Source: an uncultured Lachnospiraceae bacterium
Lineage (GTDB): Bacteria; Bacillota; Clostridia; Lachnospirales; Lachnospiraceae
Assembly (NCBI GenBank): GCA_947626745.1
Contig: CANQTF010000001.1
Location: forward strand, 433,811 to 497,810
Length of the DNA: 64,000 nt
Direction of reading: 5' to 3'
Positions 35,285 to 43,961 of this stretch are shown piece after piece. The notes under the pieces are model-generated. The model was not told the origin of the DNA and searched no databases. It saw nothing but the letters and a program-made list of their open reading frames with translations. Position 1 is the first letter of the stretch; the number at the start of each line of letters is the position of its first letter. The translations under genes and the position numbers were made by a program.

Positions 35285-36706
35285 CTAAAACCTGAAATAC
35301 AAGAACGGATTGTTGCTTCCCACCATGATCTCATGTACCGAAAACCAGAATATCCCCAGCAAAATGACCACCGTAAACCACCTGTCCGCGAACTTGCGGT
35401 AAAGCTTTGCGGGATACGGCGTGGCAAACAGGCAGCAGACTATCAATAACACTCCATATTCTTTCAGATAGCGCACAAGCTGCTGCATACCGACCAGTAC
35501 ACCTGCGCCGTATATTCCGAACATATTGCCCAGATACGCCGTAAGCTGTCCAAGATCGGTGACGGCGAACACCACCCATGTGACCGGTATGAGAAGCAGC
35601 GTGTAAATATGCCCTATCACCTTGGACCGCTCCATCCACCTGCCGTAACTGTTCTTCTCCACCGTGAGCAGCACGAAAAACAGCAGCCCCCACAGCAGGA
35701 AATTCCAGTCCGCACCGTGCCACAGCCCGGTAAACGCCCACACCACAAGCAGGTTCGCCGCGGTCCGCAGCCTTCCCCTGCGGCTTCCGCCCAAGGGGAA
35801 ATAGACGTACTCGCGAAACCATCTGCCCAGCGTGATATGCCATCTGCGCCAGAATTCCGAGATCGACCGGGATGCGTAGGGACTGTCGAAGTTTTGCGGT
35901 ATCCTGAAACCGAGCATCTTCCCAAGCCCCATAGCCATCACGGAATATCCCCAGAAATCAAAATAAATCTGAAAGGAATAGGCCGCAGCGCCAAGCCAAG
36001 CCACCGCCGCATGCAGATTTCCCGCACCGGCAGACATGATCGTGTTCCAAAGCGTGCCGATCTGGTTCGCCAGCAGCACCTTGAGCCCCAGACCGACCGT
36101 AAACAGCTTCAGCCCGCTCTCCAGCTTCCTGACATTGACCCTGCGCTTCCGCATCCGGTCCGCCACTTCCTCGTAGCGCACGATCGGTCCTGCGATCAGC
36201 TGCGGGAACATACTCACATAGGCCGCAAAAGGGACAAACCCTGCCGGTTCCCGTATCGTTCCGCGGTAACAGTCGATCTGATAAGACACCATCTGAAACG
36301 TGTAGAAGCTGATCCCCAGCGGAAGCGCCAGCATGAGCACAGGGACCGCCTCATGCCCTGCCAGCCCGTTGATCGTACCGGCGGTAAAATCCCAGTACTT
36401 GAACACAAAAAGCAGACCGAAGTCTACCGCAAGCGACAACACGAGCGCCCTCTTTCGCCGCCTGACAGCCTTCCCGCTGCGATCCTTCTGCGGAGACGCC
36501 GGCTCCCAGAACATATATCTGCTCAGGCCATAATTCACCAGCACGGAAAAAACAAGCAGCAGAACAAAATACGGTTCTCCCGCTCCATAGAAAACAAGGC
36601 TTCCCAACAGTAACACGATATTGCGATATTTTGCGGGGACAAGCAGATATAACGCCATAAAGACCGGCAGAAATCCAAATATAAATCCCAAACTGGAAAA
36701 CAGCAT
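35285..36706 (-). CDS. MBOAT-family O-acyltransferase (AlgI/DltB-like)
   Basis: The 473-residue, multi-pass membrane protein contains the MBOAT core with the invariant His in GLWHGADWNFLLWG and the SISEFWRRWHITLGRWFREYV stretch typical of AlgI-like acyltransferases. It should pass acetyl groups from cytoplasmic acetyl-CoA across the membrane to the adjacent SGNH partner. ATG 36706 (MLFSSLGFIFGFLPVF) has GGGAG 9 bp upstream; the open frame to 36793 runs through the promoter and is rejected. It heads the leftward unit MBOAT-SGNH-rluF-ligA. Confidence 0.92.
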   Translation of the reverse strand: MLFSSLGFIFGFLPVFMALYLLVPAKYRNIVLLLGSLVFYGAGEPYFVLLLVFSVLVNYGLSRYMFWEPASPQKDRSGKAVRRRKRALVLSLAVDFGLLFVFKYWDFTAGTINGLAGHEAVPVLMLALPLGISFYTFQMVSYQIDCYRGTIREPAGFVPFAAYVSMFPQLIAGPIVRYEEVADRMRKRRVNVRKLESGLKLFTVGLGLKVLLANQIGTLWNTIMSAGAGNLHAAVAWLGAAAYSFQIYFDFWGYSVMAMGLGKMLGFRIPQNFDSPYASRSISEFWRRWHITLGRWFREYVYFPLGGSRRGRLRTAANLLVVWAFTGLWHGADWNFLLWGLLFFVLLTVEKNSYGRWMERSKVIGHIYTLLLIPVTWVVFAVTDLGQLTAYLGNMFGIYGAGVLVGMQQLVRYLKEYGVLLIVCCLFATPYPAKLYRKFADRWFTVVILLGIFWFSVHEIMVGSNNPFLYFRF

Positions 36707-36764
36707 AGATAAGCGCTCCCAAACACAATTTAAGGTATTTTGTCGAAAAAGCGGATCTATATCT

Positions 36765-36793
36765 AGTATATTCCAGCCGGGATTGTTTGACAA
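36765..36793 (-). promoter_or_regulatory. Promoter of the MBOAT-SGNH-rluF-ligA operon
   Basis: Leftward TTGTCA (36793-36788), a 17 bp spacer and TATACT (36770-36765). It starts just after the stop of the GH13 gene and lies about 60 bp before the MBOAT start. Confidence 0.8.
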
Positions 36794-36797
36794 GAGC

Positions 36798-38345
36798 CTA
36801 TTTGCGGTAAATCACAAAAGACTGCGCCTCCAGCACGCACGCCCTGCCCTCCGGTCTGCCCGACCCCACCGCGTAGATCCGCTCCGCGCCCGAAACGTCT
36901 ACGGGGAGCGTCTCCGACCTGCCCGAAGGATTGCACAGCATGATGAGATCTCCCCTCTCATAAGCGAAGCTGCGCGTCTGCTCCTGCGCGGCAAGTATCC
37001 GCAGATTGTCGTGCCGGGCAAATGCGCCGTTCTCTCCTCTGAGGCGCAGAAGCCCCTTCACCGTATTGTACAGCGAATCCGGCCGCTTCATCTGCGCTTC
37101 CACAGTGGGCGCGTCCTCACTGTTGTCCGTCGGCAGGTAGAGCTTAGACGGATCGGCCTTGGAAAAGCCGTGATTGACACTGCTGTCCCACTGCATGGGC
37201 GTCCTCGACCCGGTGCGCGTATAGCCGCCCTCCTTTGTGGATAACGCCCGATATCTCATGCCGATCTCATCTCCGTAGTAGATGTATGGCACGCCCGGCA
37301 TGGTGAGCAGGAAAGCGTATGCCAGCTTCAGTTCCCTCTCGTCCAGATTGTACGCGGCGCGCACCGTGTCATGATTGCCCGTGATCAGGCAGTAGAAGCC
37401 CTTGTCCTTGACCGCCTCATATTTCGGGAGATACTCTTGCAGGAAGTCCGTGATATGCCTTGGGCTGTCCTTCTTAAAGAAACTGTCGTCCCGTCCGGTA
37501 TCGTCGTAATCCCGCATGAGCAGATTGTAACCGTTGCCCGTCCAGTCGAGAAAGAAATCCATCTGGAAACCGGCCCTGCCGATAGCGGAAACGGGATCGT
37601 TCCACTCGGACACGAGAGCCGTTTCCGGATAATCCCTGCGCACCTGCCCGATCATGTCACGCCATACCTCACATGTGCCGCTCTTGTGCCCGTCGTCGTT
37701 TTTCACAAGAGAGTCCGCCATATCCACCCGGAAGCCGTCGCAGCCGGCAGCAAGCCAGTAACGCATCACATCTGCGATCGCCGCCCGCGTGGCGAGACAG
37801 GCCGGGTGGTCGATCGGCTTCTGCCAGCGCTCCTTCACATGCAGGAAGCCGTAATTCAATGCGGGCTGGCATTTGAAGAAATTGATGATATAGGCGCCGT
37901 TCCGCTCCCGCTCTCCCGCGACATAGGCGATCCCGTCCGCCCGTTCCATCCAGCTGTCCGTCCAGATATAGCGGTCGGAATACTCGTTTCTCTCCTCTTT
38001 TCCGCTCTCCGCAAACCATGCATGCTCCTCCGATGTGTGGCCCGGCACAAGATCCAGCAGAATGTGCATTCCGCGCGCATGTACCTGCCGGAACAGTTCC
38101 TTAAGCTCCTCTATCGTACCGTATCTTTCCGCCACCTTCCGATAATCTCTGACATCGTACCCGGCATCCCGAAAAGGCGAATCATAACACGGGTTCATCC
38201 AGATCGCATTACAGCCCAGCTCCCGGATATAGTCCAGCTTCGCCGTAATACCGTTGAAATCTCCGATCCCGTCCCCGTTCGCATCCATAAAAGACTGCGG
38301 GTAGATCTCGTAAAACACTGCCGTTTTCAGCCATTCTGCCGCCAT
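36798..38345 (-). CDS. GH13 alpha-glucosidase/amylase-family enzyme
   Basis: The 515-residue protein begins (after MAAEWLK) with the AVFYEIYPQSF motif of alpha-glucosidase-type GH13 enzymes. The catalytic residues are visible: nucleophile Asp208 (FRVDMAD), acid/base Glu247 (LVSEWND) and the transition-state Asp326 (TGNHDTVR). The ANGDGIGDFNGI calcium-loop motif is present. No signal peptide is seen, so it probably cleaves imported alpha-glucosides in the cytoplasm. ATG 38345 was preferred over the GTG at 38351 because of its spacing to GGAGG. It lies 64 bp downstream of the rRNA methyltransferase gene. Confidence 0.93.
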   Translation of the reverse strand: MAAEWLKTAVFYEIYPQSFMDANGDGIGDFNGITAKLDYIRELGCNAIWMNPCYDSPFRDAGYDVRDYRKVAERYGTIEELKELFRQVHARGMHILLDLVPGHTSEEHAWFAESGKEERNEYSDRYIWTDSWMERADGIAYVAGERERNGAYIINFFKCQPALNYGFLHVKERWQKPIDHPACLATRAAIADVMRYWLAAGCDGFRVDMADSLVKNDDGHKSGTCEVWRDMIGQVRRDYPETALVSEWNDPVSAIGRAGFQMDFFLDWTGNGYNLLMRDYDDTGRDDSFFKKDSPRHITDFLQEYLPKYEAVKDKGFYCLITGNHDTVRAAYNLDERELKLAYAFLLTMPGVPYIYYGDEIGMRYRALSTKEGGYTRTGSRTPMQWDSSVNHGFSKADPSKLYLPTDNSEDAPTVEAQMKRPDSLYNTVKGLLRLRGENGAFARHDNLRILAAQEQTRSFAYERGDLIMLCNPSGRSETLPVDVSGAERIYAVGSGRPEGRACVLEAQSFVIYRK

Positions 38346-38409
38346 TTTCACTTATCCTCCCTTGATTCTTATTTTCTCGGCTCATCTCCGCACACAGCGC
38401 CGCGCCTTC

Positions 38410-39807
38410 CTATACAAACGGCCGGCGCAGACCCTTCGGATAATGGTTCTTCATCTGTCCGCCCGCCGCCTTGCCGAAGCCGATCGAAAATCCCTGCACC
38501 GTCAGCAGGTACCAGAACTTCCGCGCCGGATCGACCGCAAAGGTTTCGCCCCGGATATAGGCAGCCGCCTGTTTCGGCGTCATCGCGCAGCTCTTTCGCA
38601 CATATTCCGGCCGCAGGGCAAGCGCCAGCGCATGGGACGGCCGCAGTCTGTCCTTCTCGCAGAAGCCGATCTGCAGACCCGGCCTCTCGATCCGGAGCCC
38701 GTCGAGCGGTATCATGGCGTCCGGCACGAGATAGAGCGCCTCCCCGAAGGGCTGCAGCGTCCGCCCGTCAAACAGCGCCTTCCTTCCCGCCTCGGTCAGC
38801 TCCAGTTCTTTGTACAGGAAGTCATCGGCCAACTTTCCCGCTGCCCTGACCGGTTTTCTCCCTTTACGCCCGCTTACGTCCTTCTCTCTGCTCCCGGCAT
38901 GATCCTTTTCGGACGTTCCTTCGGACGTTCCGCCGATCCTGCGAAACTTCACCGCGAAATGGCCTTCGCCCTCCGCAAGATGCGGCATGAGCCGCAGGGG
39001 TTCCCCTTCCATGCGGTATTCCGGACACATGGCAAGGAAATCCTCTGCCGCGTCCTCGTCCTCCGCCTCAGAAAAGGTGCAGGTGGAATATACCAGCACA
39101 CCGCCCGGGCGCACCGTCTTGGCCGCCTCTCTGAGGATATCCCTCTGTCTGGCTGCGCACAGGGCCACATTTTCCGCGCTCCACTCTGCGATCGCGGTTT
39201 CGTCTTTGCGGAACATCCCTTCCCCGGAACACGGCGCGTCCACAAGCACCCGGTCAAAGAAGGCCGGAAAAAGCGCCGCGATGCGTGCCGGCTCTTCCCT
39301 GCACACCACACAGTTCGCCACGCCCAGCCTCTCAATGTTCTGCGACAGGACCTTCGCTCTGGAGGGCACGATCTCGTTGGATACGAGCAGCCCCTGTCCC
39401 CGCATCCTGCCGGCTATGTGCGTGCTCTTGCCTCCCGGCGCCGCGCACAGATCCAAAATGCGCTCCCCCGGCTGCGGATCCAAAAGCGGCACGACCGCCA
39501 TGGCGCTCGGTTCCTGAATATAGAAAGCGCCCGCCTCATGCAGCATATGTCTGCCGGGCTGTTCCGACGGCTCATAGTAGAAGCCTTCCTCCGCCCACGG
39601 AACGGCCCGCAGCGCAAACGGCGCTTCCCGCAGGAAATCCTCGCGTGACGCTTTGAGCGGGTTGTACCGCAGTCCGTAGGTGCGCTCTTTCTCATAGCTC
39701 GCCAGAAACGCATCGTATGCCGCGCCAAGCTGCCTCTGCATTCTTGCAAGAAAAGCCTCCGGCAGTCCTCTTCGTATTTTTTCCGACCCGCATCTATCGT
39801 TTTCCAT
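38410..39807 (-). CDS. rRNA (cytosine-5-)-methyltransferase, RsmF/NOL1-NOP2-Sun family
   Basis: The 465-residue protein has the Rossmann SAM-binding core (LDLCAAPGGKSTHIAG) and the two family cysteines in DAPCSGEGMF and YSTCTF; the TC cysteine attacks the cytosine base. A C-terminal RsmF-type RNA-binding extension follows a charged, low-complexity linker (about residues 290-315). It methylates a cytosine of 16S rRNA by analogy. The first Met of the family-typical N-terminus (LPEAFLARMQRQLG) is at 39807, only 6 bp after a TATACT -10, so the mRNA is probably leaderless. The open frame to 39981 crosses the promoter. Confidence 0.9.
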   Translation of the reverse strand: MENDRCGSEKIRRGLPEAFLARMQRQLGAAYDAFLASYEKERTYGLRYNPLKASREDFLREAPFALRAVPWAEEGFYYEPSEQPGRHMLHEAGAFYIQEPSAMAVVPLLDPQPGERILDLCAAPGGKSTHIAGRMRGQGLLVSNEIVPSRAKVLSQNIERLGVANCVVCREEPARIAALFPAFFDRVLVDAPCSGEGMFRKDETAIAEWSAENVALCAARQRDILREAAKTVRPGGVLVYSTCTFSEAEDEDAAEDFLAMCPEYRMEGEPLRLMPHLAEGEGHFAVKFRRIGGTSEGTSEKDHAGSREKDVSGRKGRKPVRAAGKLADDFLYKELELTEAGRKALFDGRTLQPFGEALYLVPDAMIPLDGLRIERPGLQIGFCEKDRLRPSHALALALRPEYVRKSCAMTPKQAAAYIRGETFAVDPARKFWYLLTVQGFSIGFGKAAGGQMKNHYPKGLRRPFV

Positions 39808-39813
39808 GTACAC

Positions 39814-39842
39814 AGTATAGCATACTTCCGGTGCGGAACAAA
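39814..39842 (-). promoter_or_regulatory. Promoter abutting the rRNA methyltransferase start
   Basis: Leftward TTTGTT (39842-39837), a 17 bp spacer and an extended -10 TGCTATACT (hexamer 39819-39814). Only GTGTAC separates the -10 from the ATG, so transcription should begin at or next to the start codon, with no room for a ribosome site. Confidence 0.65.
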
Positions 39843-39871
39843 GCGCCTTCCGGTTTTTTCGCGCAATTTTC

Positions 39872-39900
39872 TTGTAATATCCGTCTGTTTTCATTATAAT
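39872..39900 (+). promoter_or_regulatory. Promoter of putP
   Basis: TTGTAA (39872-39877), exactly 17 bp, TATAAT (39895-39900), about 52 bp upstream of the putP start. It is divergent from the methyltransferase promoter. Confidence 0.8.
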
Positions 39901-39952
39901 AGTAGCTGTGTGTTTTCCACGGTAATCTACGAATGAGAGGAGTATATGAAAA

Positions 39953-41479
39953 ATGTCACAGATTTGTATTATCATTGCCATTGTTCTCTATCTGGCTGTC
40001 ATGATCTATGTGGGCGTCCGTTATTCCAAGACTAACGCCAGCGCCTCAGACTTCTATCTGGGCGGCAGAAAGCTCGGCCCGCTGGTGACGGCCATGAGCG
40101 CCGAGGCTTCCGATATGAGCAGCTATCTGCTGATGGGGCTGCCCGGTCTTGCTTACCTGTCCGGTCTGGCCGATGTGGGCTGGACTGCCATCGGTCTGGC
40201 GGTGGGCACCTACGTCAACTGGCTGATCGTGTCCAAGCGGATACGGCGTTACACCAGCCGTGTACAGGCGCTTACCCTGCCCGACTTCTTCTCCAAGCGT
40301 TACGGCGACGACCGGAATATCCTGACCTGTGTGGCGGCAGTCATCATCGTGATCTTCTTTATCCCCTACACCGCCTCCGGCTTTGCCGCCTGCGGCAAGC
40401 TGTTCAACACGCTGTTCGGGGTAAACTACATGGCGGCCATGCTGCTCAGTGCGGCGGTCATCGTCCTGTACTGTACGCTGGGCGGATTTCTGGCTGTCAG
40501 CACTACGGACTTTATCCAGAGCGTTACCATGACGATAGCGCTGGTCATCGTGATCTTTTTCGGTCTCTCGAGCGCGGGCGGTCTTGACACCGTGATCGAG
40601 AATGCCAAGTCTCTGCCCGGCTACTTCAGCATGGTGCAGACGTATGTGGCCGAGACCGGCGAGAGCGCTCCCTACGGCGCGCTCTCTATCGCCTCGATGA
40701 TGGCCTGGGGACTGGGCTACTTCGGTATGCCCCACATCCTGCTGCGCTTTATGGCGATCGAGGACGAAAACAAACTGAAATTATCCAGAAGGATCGCTTC
40801 CGTATGGGTCGTGATCGCCATGGCCGTGGCGGTGTTCATCGGCGTGATCGGCTACAGCATGTCCAAAGCGTCGGTCATCCCCATGCTTCAGGGCAGCGAC
40901 ACCGAGACGGTCATCATACAGATCGCCGCCGTCTTAAGCAAACACAACGTGGCGGCCGCTCTGCTGGCGGGCGTGATCTTGGCGGGCATACTGGCAGCCA
41001 CCATGTCCACGGCGGATTCCCAGCTTCTGGCCGCGGCTTCCAGCATCTCCCAGAACCTCTTACAGGACTTCGGCGGGAAAAAGCTGGATACCAAGGTTTC
41101 TGTAAAAATAGCGCGTGTTACTGTAATCGTGATCTCTCTGTTCGCCGTTGTGCTGGCTTCCGACCCGAACAGCTCTATCTTCAAGATCGTATCCTTTGCA
41201 TGGGCGGGCTTCGGCGCGGCATTCGGTCCGGTCGTGCTCTGCGCGCTGTTCTGGAAGCGCTCGAATAAGTGGGGCGCGCTCTGCGGCATGATCGCCGGCG
41301 GCGCTATGGTATTCATCTGGAAGTACGGCATCGCCAGACTGGGCGGCGCGTTCGCCATCTACGAGCTTCTGCCCTCTTTCTTAGCGGCAGTCATCGTCAA
41401 TGTGATCGTTTCGCTTCTGACTGCCGCACCTGACGAGGAGATCGTGAAGACTTTTGAGGAAGTGAACGGGAAGAACTGA
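39953..41479 (+). CDS. putP: Sodium/proline symporter
   Basis: The 508-residue protein is a solute:sodium symporter with about 13 membrane helices. The N-terminal SDFYLGGRKLGPLVTAMSAEASDMSSYLLMG region is the PutP signature around the sodium and proline sites. It would import proline, or a related solute, with Na+, which fits an organism that makes a sodium gradient with the decarboxylase at the left end of the window. ATG 39953 has GAGAGGAG about 14 bp upstream. It is a single-gene unit with its own promoter and a strong terminator. Confidence 0.93.
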   Translation: MSQICIIIAIVLYLAVMIYVGVRYSKTNASASDFYLGGRKLGPLVTAMSAEASDMSSYLLMGLPGLAYLSGLADVGWTAIGLAVGTYVNWLIVSKRIRRYTSRVQALTLPDFFSKRYGDDRNILTCVAAVIIVIFFIPYTASGFAACGKLFNTLFGVNYMAAMLLSAAVIVLYCTLGGFLAVSTTDFIQSVTMTIALVIVIFFGLSSAGGLDTVIENAKSLPGYFSMVQTYVAETGESAPYGALSIASMMAWGLGYFGMPHILLRFMAIEDENKLKLSRRIASVWVVIAMAVAVFIGVIGYSMSKASVIPMLQGSDTETVIIQIAAVLSKHNVAAALLAGVILAGILAATMSTADSQLLAAASSISQNLLQDFGGKKLDTKVSVKIARVTVIVISLFAVVLASDPNSSIFKIVSFAWAGFGAAFGPVVLCALFWKRSNKWGALCGMIAGGAMVFIWKYGIARLGGAFAIYELLPSFLAAVIVNVIVSLLTAAPDEEIVKTFEEVNGKN

Positions 41480-41524
41480 GAAACTGTTATCGCAGCGAAG
41501 CGGATCTTCTTCCCTGCTGACATG

Positions 41525-41573
41525 ACCGTACCCCGCCTCGGCTGTGCAAGCCGTCCGCGGGGTACGGTTTTTA
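41525..41573 (+). terminator. Strong terminator of putP
   Basis: A perfect 12 bp GC-rich stem (ACCGTACCCCGC / GCGGGGTACGGT) with an inner CGGCT/AGCCG stem is followed by TTTTT. Confidence 0.92.
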
Positions 41574-41634
41574 TCGTTATGGATATCGTTTATAACGTCT
41601 GTGATTTTATCCTTTCTGACGCCCGTGTTTTCGC

Positions 41635-42327
41635 CTAGCGGAAGTAATTGAAATAATTGCCCCTGCTTCCGTAACTGTCAAACAGGCTGCTGTATGCGCT
41701 GCTGGCCTGTGCCTCCATATTTCTCTCCGCGCTGGCGGCCACGGAGTCCGCCCAGCCTGACACGCGGCCCGCGAAACCGCTCTGACCGCCCCACACCTTC
41801 TCTAACGTTTCGGCATTGGCCGCCGCGAGCGCCTTCTCGTCTATGGCCAGTGTTCCGTCCGCATTTCTCTTCACGCCGCACGACGCCAGCTCGACGGCGC
41901 TCTTACTCGAATAGCCGTTTAGCTGTGTCCTGTACAGGATATCCGTTCTCGTGCCGGATTCCTCGAGGTTCTCCAGCATACTGTTGTACTGGGACACAAA
42001 TCCCTTGACGGCAGCCACCGCCTCCGCTGTGTCCTGACTCGCTTTCGCCTTGGCAAAGAGCGACTTGTCCCCTGTGGCCGACAGCTTATCCGCATAGTCC
42101 GCCACCTGCTCCGCATGGTATTTCATATTGTAGTACAGCTTCTGCGACTGCGCCGCCGTCGCGGTACCGGCCAGCAGCAGCTTTGTCCGATCGTCCGAAG
42201 AGCGCAGAAGATCGCTCTTGTGCGTCCGCTTATTTTTGCCGCTCCTGCTCAGCGCGCGCTGCAGCAGGGAATTGACCGTGCTGTCCGACGCCATATGGCT
42301 GTTCATATAATTGCGAGGTATCCTCAT
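41635..42327 (-). CDS. Stand-alone FliD C-terminal-like protein
   Basis: The 230-residue protein shows the pattern of the C-terminal domain of the flagellar cap FliD: VKGFVSQYNSMLENL, then LASCGVKRNADGTLAIDEKAL, then GGQSGFAGRVSGWADSV. The N-terminal FliD domain is missing; the N-terminal 60 residues are basic and polar and show no signal peptide. No flagellar gene is present in the window, so its export and role are unknown. ATG 42327 has AAGGGAG 9 bp upstream. A LytTR-type repeat and a TATAAC -10 lie upstream (42413-42479). It follows the AgrC-like kinase gene and is the probable target of the adjacent two-component system. Confidence 0.72.
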   Translation of the reverse strand: MRIPRNYMNSHMASDSTVNSLLQRALSRSGKNKRTHKSDLLRSSDDRTKLLLAGTATAAQSQKLYYNMKYHAEQVADYADKLSATGDKSLFAKAKASQDTAEAVAAVKGFVSQYNSMLENLEESGTRTDILYRTQLNGYSSKSAVELASCGVKRNADGTLAIDEKALAAANAETLEKVWGGQSGFAGRVSGWADSVAASAERNMEAQASSAYSSLFDSYGSRGNYFNYFR

Positions 42328-42412
42328 GTGTATCTGCTCCCTTCCGCTTATCCCTCTTATGACGACAGGCGCGCGGCTGCCCGCTTGCAGCGCCTTGTAC
42401 CCGTCTATATCT

Positions 42413-42479
42413 GTTATATCGTCACGCCGCCATGCGCAAACAAGCGTTTTGTCACGAACCATGCGGTTTTCGTCATGAA
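42413..42479 (-). promoter_or_regulatory. LytTR-type direct repeat and promoter of the FliD-like gene
   Basis: Leftward TTCATGACG (42479-42471), 12 bp, TTCGTGACA (42458-42450): a 21 bp period, as in LytTR-regulator sites. TATAAC (42418-42413) starts 32 bp further and lacks a good -35. The outer repeat overlaps the stop codon of the kinase gene. Confidence 0.6.
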
Positions 42480-43951
42480 CCGGTTTTCCCCTGCAGCATG
42501 AGCGTCAACACAAACCGCTCGTCCCCTGCCTCATACTGCATCGTGCCGTAATATTTCTCCACGCATTTCTGCATATTGTTCATGCCGAGCCCGTGCAGCT
42601 CCTCCTCCTCTTTTGCGGTAACCGGCCTTCCGTCCCGAAACCGCATCGCGGCCTTATCGTATGTGTTTTCCACAGTCAGGAAAAACATTCTGCCCTTTAT
42701 ATAACTGTGAAACCGTATCGCGCGCACTTCCTGTCCGTCCTGTCTGCGGCATGCCTCGATCGCGTTGTCCAGCGCATTGTTCAGTACGATACCGAGATCA
42801 AAGGCTTCGATCGCAAGGCTGTCCGGATAAAGCAGCTCCCCGTCAAATGCGATCCCTTCCTGTCGGCAGACCTGATACTTGCGGTTTAATATAACATCTG
42901 TTACCGGATTGCCGGTGCCAAAGCGCAGAGCAAGGCTGTCCGCCGCGCGCTGCATATTCTGCAGATAACGTGTCGCCTCCTGCCCCGTCTGTTCGGACAT
43001 CTGTCCGCCGTCTACGCCGCCCGCCAGAAGCTGCTCCATATCGGCCACGCAGTTGTTGATGTCATGGCGCATTCCCCGGATGCCGTCGTAGAGATGCTCC
43101 AATTCCCTGACATGCTCGGTCATATCCATAAGCTGCTGTTTGTAAAAGAGCAGCCCATTCTTCTGTTCCTCGGACTGCACCAGCTCCGCATAGATCCTGC
43201 GGCTGAACACGATACCCGCCAGACACAGCAGGGAAACGGACGGTATGACGACATACATGCTCATATGCCTGTCATACAAAAACTCTATCTCCGTCCCTTT
43301 CTGATAGTAGAACAGGACGCGCCACGCTGCGTCGAGCACCATGCCGATCACAGGGATCAGCATCAGGAACCGCAGTCCCTCCCTGCTGATGTCCGTAACC
43401 AGTGTAGTCTGATACCGCCTGAACAGGCGGATGACCACATACATGCACAGGGCGGTGGCCGCGCTGAAGGCAAGCATGCCCCAGAACTGTATCCGATCCG
43501 CGTATACCCTATAATCCTCCAACTCCAGTTCGCCCGCAACGGCCTTGTCGGCGAGCCGCAGATAACAGGTGTTTGTGATAAACAGCCATAGGCTGTGCAG
43601 CGCGAACCGCACCATTTCCTTGATCGTATGGTAGACGGATATAAGATAGAATTTAGCCGCCCGGCCGCCCTGATACAGGATATCCATGGTCACGAAGCTG
43701 CATAAGAAGATAAGGACAAGCCCCAAAATGGAATGGCTGCTGATATTCTGCATATTCTCCGTATCGCGAAACAGCCTGTCGAGCACCTGAAAGTGCGACA
43801 GCAGGAAGCTCACCAGAAATGCCTGTAAGAAAAAAAGCATCTTTCCCACGGAACGATACTTTTCTTTTAACAGGATAATATCCCTGCAGAGATATAATAA
43901 AAGTGCGGCCCTCACAGAATACTCCGCCAGATCAAGCAGCAATACAGCCAT
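42473..43951 (-). CDS. AgrC-like sensor histidine kinase (GHKL type)
   Basis: The 492-residue protein has about six N-terminal membrane helices (residues ~1-250), a helical linker and a phospho-acceptor His296 in GIRGMRHDINNC. The GHKL ATPase domain has the N-box NALDNAIEAC and glycine motif HGLGMNNM. This layout matches AgrC/ComD-type peptide-pheromone receptors. It lies 10 bp downstream of its LytTR response regulator. No AgrB-like peptidase or AgrD-like propeptide gene was found nearby, so the ligand is unknown. Confidence 0.9.
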   Translation of the reverse strand: MAVLLLDLAEYSVRAALLLYLCRDIILLKEKYRSVGKMLFFLQAFLVSFLLSHFQVLDRLFRDTENMQNISSHSILGLVLIFLCSFVTMDILYQGGRAAKFYLISVYHTIKEMVRFALHSLWLFITNTCYLRLADKAVAGELELEDYRVYADRIQFWGMLAFSAATALCMYVVIRLFRRYQTTLVTDISREGLRFLMLIPVIGMVLDAAWRVLFYYQKGTEIEFLYDRHMSMYVVIPSVSLLCLAGIVFSRRIYAELVQSEEQKNGLLFYKQQLMDMTEHVRELEHLYDGIRGMRHDINNCVADMEQLLAGGVDGGQMSEQTGQEATRYLQNMQRAADSLALRFGTGNPVTDVILNRKYQVCRQEGIAFDGELLYPDSLAIEAFDLGIVLNNALDNAIEACRRQDGQEVRAIRFHSYIKGRMFFLTVENTYDKAAMRFRDGRPVTAKEEEELHGLGMNNMQKCVEKYYGTMQYEAGDERFVLTLMLQGKTGS

Positions 43952-43961
43952 AGCCTATAAC

